Of a stretch of 16,390 bases of DNA, positions 1 through 5,220 are shown piece by piece (position 1 is the stretch's first letter; every line of letters begins with the position of its first letter). The translations under genes were made by a program, and so were the position numbers. The DNA comes from HyVt-337 sp964428895 (lineage in GTDB: Bacteria; Planctomycetota; Phycisphaerae; SM23-33), in contig CAYRZU010000073.1 of NCBI GenBank assembly GCA_964428895.1, positions 1 through 16,390 on the forward strand, in the 5' to 3' direction. The notes beneath the pieces are model-generated. The model made no database searches. It saw nothing but the letters and a program-made list of their open reading frames with translations, and was not told the DNA's origin.

Positions 1-50
1 TGACCTCCTGCGTGTCGAGCAGGCGCTCTAGCCAACTGAGCTAACGGCCC
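1..50 (-). tRNA. tRNA-Val (anticodon GAC), partial: 5' part only
   Basis: Read on the minus strand from base 50, the sequence folds as the first part of a tRNA: acceptor strand GGGCCGT, TA, D-stem GCTC/GAGC with loop AGTTGGCTA, G26, anticodon stem CCTGC/GCAGG with a seven-base loop TCGACAC, then the start of the variable region. The middle of the loop gives anticodon GAC, valine. The T-arm and acceptor 3' strand lie before base 1, outside the window. A near-consensus promoter sits just upstream. Odd point: the base before the anticodon (position 33) is C, where U is almost universal. Confidence 0.87.
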
Positions 51-61
51 GAAGGACGAAT

Positions 62-90
62 ACTGTACCGATGGCGCGGGCGCCTGTCAA
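62..90 (-). promoter_or_regulatory. Sigma-70 promoter of the tRNA-Val gene
   Basis: On the minus strand there is a perfect -35 TTGACA (85-90), a 17-base spacer and a -10 TACAGT (62-67). The predicted start falls a few bases before the tRNA 5' end at base 50, as expected for a tRNA gene. Confidence 0.75.
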
Positions 91-95
91 CTCGC

Positions 96-855
96 TCAGC
101 CAGGCGGATCCCGACGTGGAGAGGCAATCGCGGGGGGCTCGGCGGCGACGTGCCGTTCGGCCTGTCGCTCGCCGGCATCGCACCTGGACACGATGATTTC
201 GGCCATTAAGGCCGCCATGACATCCCGGGCTTCCTGATTGACATGAACATGGTCCGAGTAGGCGTCTTCCCCCAAGGCTTCATAGGCCGACGAGACGTCG
301 AACGCGTACTCGATCATGGCCAGTCGTTCGCGGATTTCATGGTGCGTCGAAACGAAGGCCTGCGGCACCACGTACGGTTGGTAGAATGCCAGGAACCGGG
401 CCCTGCCGAAACGATCTGAGTTGAGCGTGTGCGCCACGCGATTGGCCAGCATCAGGGTCTCGAAGTACTTGTCGGCAACACTCCTGTTCCAGGATCCAGA
501 GAAGGGCTGATGTTCCTTTCTCAACGTGCCAATACCCGAAAGAACTCCCGTGCTCTTGTCGATCTCCCCTGCGTGTCGATCCGCCGAAGAAAGCGATCCG
601 GAAGCTGCTGACGCCGGGCTCTGCCAGAGAAACGGCCCGGAATCCGAGTTCGTTATGATCCAGCGTGTTGGGCTTGCCGGTGAACGCCACATAGGGAGCG
701 GGATATCGCTCCGCGTTGGCTTGCTGGTAGTGACGCGCGTACCCAAACCCGAAAAGACCTCGCAAGACAAGCACATCAAACAGGACGAGCACGATGATAA
801 GGTAGAGAAGATGGCCCGCAATGGGCTTGGCCTTCGTCCAAGGTCGGAGTCTCAT
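96..855 (-). pseudogene. SGNH/GDSL-family hydrolase, broken by an internal deletion and frameshift
   Basis: The N-terminal part runs from ATG 855 to about 577: a short basic stretch, one membrane segment (residues about 13-36, LLYLIIVLVLFDVLVL), then a region ending in FRIAFFGGST, the block I motif carrying the catalytic serine of this family. At about 575-585 the homology jumps to another frame, which continues to the stop at 96-98. This second part contains FLAFYQPYVVPQ and YSDHVHVNQEA, the latter matching the C-terminal catalytic Asp-x-x-His block. The middle of the fold (Gly and Asn blocks), probably about 100 residues, is absent. A purine-rich GAGG lies about 10 bases before the start codon. 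Intact relatives in planctomycetes are membrane-anchored or secreted esterase-like proteins; this copy should be inactive. I infer decay rather than sequencing error, because a whole central section is missing and not just one base. Confidence 0.75.
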
Positions 856-885
856 CTCGTTGCCTCTTGCTGCTGCCCGGTGGTT

Positions 886-899
886 GGACCACGTGGTCC
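886..899. repeat. 14-bp perfect palindrome in the leader of the SGNH pseudogene
   Basis: GGACCACGTGGTCC reads the same on both strands. It lies about 30 bases before the pseudogene start codon, downstream of its promoter, and could have been an operator. No matching regulator is visible nearby. Confidence 0.5.
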
Positions 900-1029
900 G
901 TCATGCAGCCAACACGCCGGCAGGCTCATGTGTGCCAGGACGGGCGAACAAAAAGAAGACATGCCGCCCCCGCTAGGCTCGTCCCTGAGGCCCTCCGGCT
1001 TCGCCTCTTGTCCAAGAAAGTGAATACAT

Positions 1030-1058
1030 ATTATCGCGCGGAGGCCGAAATCTGTCAA
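1030..1058 (-). promoter_or_regulatory. Consensus-grade sigma-70 promoter reading into the SGNH pseudogene
   Basis: On the minus strand: perfect -35 TTGACA (1053-1058), exactly 17 bases of spacer, and -10 GATAAT (1030-1035), one base from consensus. The predicted start near 1023 would give a leader of roughly 170 bases before the pseudogene ATG. Between 1059 and 1112 I see nothing further. Confidence 0.7.
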
Positions 1059-1112
1059 CGACAGCCGCGTGCCCCGCACGCCTGGGTGGCTCTGTCAGGC
1101 CTCTTGCCTGGG

Positions 1113-1160
1113 CTGCTCGACACGCAGGAGGTCACGGGTTCCAGTCCAGTGCGGCCTCGT
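1113..1160 (+). pseudogene. Decayed 3' fragment of tRNA-Val(GAC)
   Basis: Bases 1113-1134 are the exact reverse complement of bases 1-22, that is, the same tRNA anticodon arm and variable region in the opposite orientation. The match then continues into a recognisable but damaged T-arm: stem ACGGG against CCAGT (one mismatch), loop TTCCAGT where TTCGAGT is expected, then GCGGCC where the acceptor strand should be. The sequence just before 1113 does not form the matching D-arm and acceptor; at most a short stretch near 1087-1099 resembles a D-arm. This is a remnant, not a working gene. Confidence 0.7.
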
Positions 1161-1167
1161 CGCTCGG

Positions 1168-1181
1168 CCGGCCTCAGCCGG
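1168..1181 (+). terminator. Weak hairpin after the tRNA remnant
   Basis: CCGGC, loop CTCA, GCCGG, followed by GCGTTCTTG. It may be the old terminator that travelled with the tRNA 3' end. The stem is short and the T-run is poor. Confidence 0.25.
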
Positions 1182-1218
1182 GCGTTCTTGGGCGCACATT
1201 GACCACCCCTCAGTTGCC

Positions 1219-1247
1219 TTGTGGGGCGCGATGGGCGTTGCTATCAT
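1219..1247 (+). promoter_or_regulatory. Candidate sigma-70 promoter of the sugar isomerase gene
   Basis: -35 TTGTGG (1219-1224), 17-base spacer, -10 TATCAT (1242-1247), about 30 bases before the ATG at 1277. Confidence 0.5.
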
Positions 1248-1276
1248 GCCGCCCTACCGCTCGCCAGGAGATCGCC

Positions 1277-2116
1277 ATGATCACGTTCAGCGCGTTTGCC
1301 GATGAGATCGGCCCGGACCTTGACCTCCAGATGGATACCTGCGAAGCGCAGGGCGTTAAGTGCATCGACGTCCGCGGCATCGACGGGATCAACGTCTCGT
1401 CCATGACGCTGGATCAGGTGGCTGAGTACATGCGCCGTTTAGGCGACCGCGGCTTCACCGTTCCCTGCGTCGGCTCGCCAATCGGCAAGATTTCGATCGA
1501 CGACGACTTCGCCGCGCACCTGGAACTGCTCAAGCACACGGCCGACGTGGCCAAGGCCTTCGGCACGGACCGCATCCGGATGTTCAGCTTCTATCCGTCC
1601 GCCGGCCGTGACGTCGTCGACCAGCGAGGCGAGGTCATGGAGCGGATGGTCGCCATGGCTGAGTTGGCCGACGCCCAGGACGTGCTGCTGTACCACGAGA
1701 ACGAGTCCGGCATCTACGGGTCCAGCCCCGACGGTGTGGCCGACATCTTCGCCACCGTCAAGTCGCCGCGCCTCAAGGGCATCTTCGACCCGGCCAATTT
1801 CGTCAACGACGGGTTCAAGCCCTTCGACGACTGTTGGGGCCAGGGCCTGGCCGAGCTGACCGATTCCTTCCACATCAAGGACAAGGTTTCCGGCGCCGAG
1901 GGCCCCTGCGTGCCCGCCGGCGACGGCGACGGGCAGTTCGACGCGATCTTCGCCGACCTGGCCGGGCGCGACTTCGACGACACCATGACGCTGGAACCCC
2001 ACCTGGCGGCGGCCGGTCAGTTCTCGGGGCACACCGGGCCGGAACTTTTCGCCGCCGCCGTCGATGCCCTCAAGGCCGTCTGCGACCGTAACGGCTTGGC
2101 CTATAAGACCTACTAG
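1277..2116 (+). CDS. Sugar phosphate isomerase/epimerase family protein (xylose isomerase-like TIM barrel)
   Basis: The predicted protein has 279 residues with the order of motifs typical of the xylose-isomerase-like / AP endonuclease family 2 barrel. Likely metal ligands on successive strands are Glu141 in LLYHENE, Asp171 in GIFDPANF, His199 in DSFHIKDK and Glu240 in MTLEPHL. There is no signal peptide, so it is probably cytoplasmic. Family members isomerise or epimerise sugars, inositols or hydroxypyruvate; the substrate cannot be read from sequence. The ATG at 1277 is chosen because AGGAG lies six bases before it and the conserved N-terminus (MITFSAFADEIG) begins there. A longer frame upstream has no such support. 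The gene has its own candidate promoter, and a hairpin follows the stop codon. Genes of this family are abundant in planctomycetes. Confidence 0.88.
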   Translation: MITFSAFADEIGPDLDLQMDTCEAQGVKCIDVRGIDGINVSSMTLDQVAEYMRRLGDRGFTVPCVGSPIGKISIDDDFAAHLELLKHTADVAKAFGTDRIRMFSFYPSAGRDVVDQRGEVMERMVAMAELADAQDVLLYHENESGIYGSSPDGVADIFATVKSPRLKGIFDPANFVNDGFKPFDDCWGQGLAELTDSFHIKDKVSGAEGPCVPAGDGDGQFDAIFADLAGRDFDDTMTLEPHLAAAGQFSGHTGPELFAAAVDALKAVCDRNGLAYKTY

Positions 2117-2137
2117 CCCCCCTCTCGGCTGAGCAGC

Positions 2138-2160
2138 GGCCGGATACCCCAAATCCGGCC
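2138..2160 (+). terminator. Hairpin after the sugar isomerase gene
   Basis: A perfect seven-base stem, GGCCGGA / TCCGGCC, with a nine-base loop begins 21 bases after the isomerase stop. No T-run follows, so it may be an atypical terminator or part of the leader of the next gene. The rest of 2161-2282 carries short GC hairpins near the next start, such as GGGG/CCCC around 2258-2271, but no promoter that I trust. Confidence 0.4.
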
Positions 2161-2282
2161 ACTTCGGACCCGAAATCGGCGTAAATCCCTCAGAAACACA
2201 AAGGTTCTGCGCCCGAATTCGCCGATGCAATCCTTTGGTGGCGCAACGCCTGTGCGGGGAACGCGCCCCCAAAGGCATATCA

Positions 2283-3005
2283 ATGTCCGCGTACGAAACG
2301 TCAACATCACCGACGACCAAGGCCACTGTCGCCATACCGACGGCGACAACGTCAGCTCTGCTGGTCGGCGGGTATCGCATCATGCGGACGGCCTTGCAGG
2401 AGATGCTGGCCACGCGCGGCGTGAAGGTGATGGCGAGCTTCGGCGGAGACCACGAGCTGCACGATGTGATCGCCTCCCGCGATCACGGGGCCGACGTGGT
2501 GATCCAGATCCTCTGCGGCGTCGAGCCGTTCGCGACGTTCCACCGCATCGAGAGTGCAATTTCCGGGGCTGGCAAGGCCCTGCCGTTGGTGATCCTGGCT
2601 GAGCAATCCACCCGCGGCTACGTTTACGCCGCCATTCGGGCCGGCGCGAAGGCCTATGTGGAACTCGACGCCGATCCGGCCGAGTTGGTCAAGGCCATCA
2701 CCATGGCCGCCGCCAATAAGGTCTACCTGGCCGGCGATGCGGCTGAACTGCTCGTCAGCGATGTTTCCGGCGCCGTCGAAAACGGGAAGTCCGGCCGTCT
2801 GCCCGACCCGGGCCTGTCGAAGCGGGAGATCGAGATCGTCCAGCTAATGTGTGAAGGCCTGTCCAGCAAGGAAATCGGCCGAGCCCTGCACATCAGCCCC
2901 AAGACGGTCGAGAACCACCGCTACAACATCTACCGCAAGTGCGGCATCGAGTCTCTGGCCTCCCTGGTTCGCTACGCGATCCAGACCGGCCTGACCACCA
3001 TCTAG
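2283..3005 (+). CDS. NarL/FixJ-type transcriptional regulator with a degenerate receiver domain and LuxR HTH
   Basis: The predicted 240-residue protein has a receiver-like fold at about residues 24-150 and a LuxR-type DNA-binding domain at about 177-240 (LSKREIEIVQLMCEGLSSKEIGR... KTVENHRYNIYRKCG). The HTH is well conserved, so DNA binding is expected. In the receiver the usual acidic pair (LVDDH) is Gly29-Gly30 (LVGGY), the phospho-acceptor Asp position is Ile76 (VIQILCG), the conserved Thr/Ser position is Ala106 and the conserved Lys position is Leu128 (AYVELDAD). It therefore cannot be phosphorylated in the normal way. No histidine kinase is adjacent. The ATG at 2283 follows AAAGG by about nine bases; an in-frame TTG at 2235 would add 16 residues with no better support. 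It may sense a ligand or partner protein, or act constitutively. The next gene downstream is a sigma factor. Confidence 0.88.
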   Translation: MSAYETSTSPTTKATVAIPTATTSALLVGGYRIMRTALQEMLATRGVKVMASFGGDHELHDVIASRDHGADVVIQILCGVEPFATFHRIESAISGAGKALPLVILAEQSTRGYVYAAIRAGAKAYVELDADPAELVKAITMAAANKVYLAGDAAELLVSDVSGAVENGKSGRLPDPGLSKREIEIVQLMCEGLSSKEIGRALHISPKTVENHRYNIYRKCGIESLASLVRYAIQTGLTTI

Positions 3006-3018
3006 CCCAAATCGGGCT
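3004..3018 (+). terminator. Small hairpin overlapping the regulator stop codon
   Basis: AGCCC, loop AAATC, GGGCT begins within the stop codon. The stem has five base pairs and no clear T-run follows, so it is only a weak terminator candidate. Confidence 0.25.
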
Positions 3019-3472
3019 CCGAGGACCCCTCCTTCCCAACCGGGCTTGACGTCTGCGCACCCAAATTCATGCCGTTAAGCACAAATCCGCACCATACGAA
3101 CTCTGAAATACGCGATTTCTCCGGATCCTCTGTTGGGGAGAAACCCCCATGGTCTTGAGCGGTCAGGTCATCAACTTCCGAGGATACATGGGTCTTGTCC
3201 TGTCAAGACCACAACATATTGAGTGTCAACACTGAAGTTGGCGCGACTTATTGCAGAACTCGGCGCAAGCAGATATCTTGCGCAGTTTAACACTCTTGGA
3301 AGCCGTTCGGATCATTGGCTCCTAACCACCCAGACACTCAGCCGTTTGAGTGGGACCCCGGATTGCACGAATTCCAGAATGTGACGATGATAGCTAAGTA
3401 TATTCATAGCTTTCAGATTTTGCCTAGCTCGCTCGCCGGCAGATCTGGGACTCGAAAGGAAACGAAACAACA
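3019..3472 (+). promoter_or_regulatory. Long lower-GC, hairpin-rich intergenic leader before the sigma factor gene
   Basis: No protein gene is convincing in this stretch. It is visibly richer in A and T than its surroundings and holds a series of stem-loops: 3134-3149 (TGGGG/CCCCA), 3191-3210 (GGTCTTG/CAAGACC, seven pairs), 3222-3233 (AGTGT/ACACT around CA, operator-like), 3263-3283 (GCGCAAG/CTTGCGC, seven pairs, seven-base loop), 3335-3352 (CACTCA/TGAGTG) and about 3392-3411 (AGCTA/TAGCT). It may be a regulated 5' leader, or it may encode a small RNA; the sequence alone does not decide. Confidence 0.45.
3363..3391 (+). promoter_or_regulatory. Candidate promoter of the small sigma factor gene
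   Basis: -35 TTGCAC (3363-3368), 17-base spacer, -10 GATGAT (3386-3391), about 80 bases before the ATG. A competing candidate is TTGCAG at about 3252 with TATCTT 17 bases further on, which overlaps the 3263-3283 hairpin. Confidence 0.35.
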
Positions 3473-4021
3473 ATGGCCGCTAAGAAGAAAGCACACGATC
3501 CGGAAGCTCTCGCAATCGAACACGTCTCCCTGGCCGATGGCATCGGCGCACGGCTGCACCGCCTCTACACCTGGGTGCCCATCGAAGACCTCAAGAGCTA
3601 CGGCTATCTGGGGTTGGCCCTGGCGGCCAAGGCCTATCAGCCCGAACGCGGCGTTCCGTTCCCGCAGTTCGCATGGCGGAAGGGCATGTTCCTGGCCATC
3701 GACGAAATGCGTAAGGACGGCGTGCTCAGCCGACGCCGCACGACGCCGGCCCCGAGTTTCGGCGCCCTGACCCCCGATATCCCCGATCCGTCCGCCCCGA
3801 ACGGCTATGTCAGCGTCGACCGCAAGGACCTCTGCCACACGCTGCTGTCTAAGTTGCGGCCCCAAGACCAGCAACTGCTGATGATGTACTACAGCGACGA
3901 GATGACGTTCAAGGAAATCGCCAAGGTCTTCGACATCAGCGAGTCGGCCGTCTGCCTCCGCCACAAGGCCCTGATGGATCGCCTCCGCCGCCTCGGCAAG
4001 ACCGCCGCCATCGCGGCCTAA
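3473..4021 (+). CDS. Small sigma-70 family RNA polymerase sigma factor (FliA/WhiG-like, regions 2 and 4 only)
   Basis: The predicted protein has 182 residues. Residues about 22-88 resemble region 2 (EDLKSYGYLGLALAAKAYQP then FAWRKGMFLAIDEMRKDGVLSRR, the -10-recognition and core-binding part as in FliA and stress sigma factors). Residues about 119-175 resemble region 4 (LRPQDQQLLMMYYSDEMTFKEIAKVF then SESAVCLRHKALMDRL, the -35-binding HTH). A short proline-rich linker (residues 89-115) stands where region 3 would be. With 182 residues it is well short of FliA-type factors, which are commonly about 240, and nearer to ECF factors in layout. It would direct RNA polymerase to a specific promoter set. 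No anti-sigma factor is adjacent. AAGGA lies 12 bases before the ATG. A strong terminator follows. Confidence 0.85.
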   Translation: MAAKKKAHDPEALAIEHVSLADGIGARLHRLYTWVPIEDLKSYGYLGLALAAKAYQPERGVPFPQFAWRKGMFLAIDEMRKDGVLSRRRTTPAPSFGALTPDIPDPSAPNGYVSVDRKDLCHTLLSKLRPQDQQLLMMYYSDEMTFKEIAKVFDISESAVCLRHKALMDRLRRLGKTAAIAA

Positions 4022-4048
4022 GCGGCGAGCATCCCCCAAGACAAACAG

Positions 4049-4083
4049 AAGCGCGACCGGGCGCACCGCCCGGCCGCGCTTTT
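4049..4083. terminator. Strong bidirectional intrinsic terminator between convergent genes
   Basis: A 14-pair two-part stem: AAGCGCG/CGCGCTT outside and CCGGGCG/CGCCCGG inside (one base unpaired on each side), loop CAC, then TTTT on the plus strand. On the minus strand it is followed by a T-rich stretch (CTGTTTGTCTT). It ends the sigma gene (stop at 4021) and overlaps the end of the opposing lipoprotein gene (stop at 4084-4086). Confidence 0.85.
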
Positions 4084-5028
4084 CTATTCTTTGTCCTCAA
4101 TGACGAACTCCAGCCAGAACTCCAGGGGCTCGTCCCATATCTCCAAAGCCCCACCATCGCCATCATTGACAAGACCTATCGACATTTTACAGATGGCCTG
4201 GACCCGGTACGAGCCAGGGCTGGGAAAATCGTAGCTGTTCTTCAGGCTGGCCGTCCGTTGGCAGCTCTGATCCTGTTCGACAGAGGGGGCCGAATCACAT
4301 ACGGGCCCAATCTCGTCTGCGAAGAAGTGGTAGCGGTAGTCCTCACGTGCCGGAAACGGCTCACCATTCCGAGTGGCCGTCAGCTCCCATTGCCTCAGCC
4401 GGATGTCAAACCAGAAGGGAACATCACCAGTATTCGTGATCCTGAACAGCGCTTCCGGCTCCTCTCCGAGGTTGTAGACATCCTTCTTCATGGTGAGCGT
4501 TGCGTCAAACCTGTGGCCTGGATGTTTGCGAAGCTCCTTGTTGACCGTGAAGGCTCTGCCCAGCGTCCGGTAGACATCCTCGCCGCGGAAGGAGGGACGC
4601 ATGGCGCTGTGACCGTTGTCATGGGGCGATCCCATCACCAGTGGAATGTGGTAGGCGCGTCCGTCCAGGAACAGGAACATCCGTCCTGCCAAGTCTGTCG
4701 GGAATACGGATGTCCTGAACGTCACGTCGAAGGCCGTGTTCTCATTGTTAGCAGATACCATCTCAACCCTACGTATCTCGATGGGAAGCAGCTGGACCTC
4801 ACCGGTCTTTGTGATGCTGTAGATTCCTGCTCGTGTCACACCACGCTGGGAAAGGGCTTCGGCTATCAGGTCGCAGCTCTCTTGGCCCCTCAACTCCTCT
4901 GATGGCTTCAGTGCACTCGTATCGAATGTCTCAACGGGATCCATGGGCGCAGGCGAGATGTCTGGCTGGGCGCAACCGGCGACAAGTACCAAGAGGCCGC
5001 AAGCGACCCGTGAGAGTAATCGCCACAT
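4084..5028 (-). CDS. Lipoprotein of unknown function
   Basis: The predicted 314-residue protein starts with a typical lipoprotein signal: MWRLLSR, a hydrophobic stretch, then the lipobox V-A-G-Cys19, so it should be lipid-anchored outside the cytoplasmic membrane. The mature part has no family I recognise. Residues about 160-215 (TLTMKKDVYNLGEEPEALFRI... TNTGDVPFWFDI) look like a beta-sandwich of the kind seen in extracellular protease-inhibitor or Ig-like domains (BsuPI-like); this is a weak structural guess. Two late cysteines (in GPVCDS and QSCQR) could form a disulfide. GGGGAGA precedes the ATG at good spacing. Base composition is less GC-rich than the neighbouring housekeeping genes, which could reflect a lineage-specific or acquired gene. 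The gene has its own promoter and is separated from the glmM end by a palindrome doublet. Confidence 0.75.
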   Translation of the reverse strand: MWRLLSRVACGLLVLVAGCAQPDISPAPMDPVETFDTSALKPSEELRGQESCDLIAEALSQRGVTRAGIYSITKTGEVQLLPIEIRRVEMVSANNENTAFDVTFRTSVFPTDLAGRMFLFLDGRAYHIPLVMGSPHDNGHSAMRPSFRGEDVYRTLGRAFTVNKELRKHPGHRFDATLTMKKDVYNLGEEPEALFRITNTGDVPFWFDIRLRQWELTATRNGEPFPAREDYRYHFFADEIGPVCDSAPSVEQDQSCQRTASLKNSYDFPSPGSYRVQAICKMSIGLVNDGDGGALEIWDEPLEFWLEFVIEDKE

Positions 5029-5078
5029 AGTTTCTCCCCATCTGCTGGGCTACCCAAAGGAGGCAGCGTGTCCGGGGC

Positions 5079-5108
5079 ATTCTACGCAGGCCGGCCCCAC
5101 AAGAACAA
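5079..5108 (-). promoter_or_regulatory. Candidate promoter of the lipoprotein gene
   Basis: On the minus strand: -35 TTGTTC (5103-5108), 18-base spacer, -10 TAGAAT (5079-5084), about 50 bases before the start codon. Confidence 0.45.
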
Positions 5109-5133
5109 CCCGCAGCCCCGGTGTGGCGGGTGG

Positions 5134-5189
5134 CACAGGTTGCGTGCAACCTGTGTAGTCGCAGGAACACGGCCTGCAAGCAAGCCGTG
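5134..5189. repeat. REP-like palindrome doublet
   Basis: Two related 22-base inverted repeats sit 12 bases apart. At 5134-5155 the arms are CACAGGTTGC and GCAACCTGTG (perfect, GT between). At 5168-5189 the arms are CACGGCCTGC and GCAAGCCGTG (one mismatch, AA between). Both follow the plan CAC-G-TGC-NN-GCA-C-GTG. The flanks are C/G-rich (GTGGCGGGTGG before, GCGCCCC after). The arrangement resembles interspersed extragenic palindromes. As RNA the doublet would form two strong hairpins between the glmM stop and the lipoprotein promoter and could also help 3'-end formation. Confidence 0.6.
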
Positions 5190-5220
5190 GCGCCCCAGTA
5201 GGAATGATCTCTGTGTAAGC

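Noticed and set aside
2161..2282. A riboswitch (for example c-di-GMP type) before the LuxR-type regulator
   Set aside because: Short GC hairpins are present but the conserved aptamer elements are not recognisable.
1439..2413. A 324-codon minus-strand frame opposite the sugar isomerase and the regulator start
   Set aside because: It is antisense to a recognised TIM-barrel enzyme with a good ribosome-binding site, and is low in complexity.
3315..3770. A 151-codon plus-strand frame starting in the sigma leader
   Set aside because: Most of it overlaps the sigma factor in another frame, and its leader part has no family resemblance or ribosome-binding site.
5134..5189. CRISPR-like repeats
   Set aside because: Only two palindromic units with a 12-base gap and unequal sequence; no array of spacers and no cas genes.
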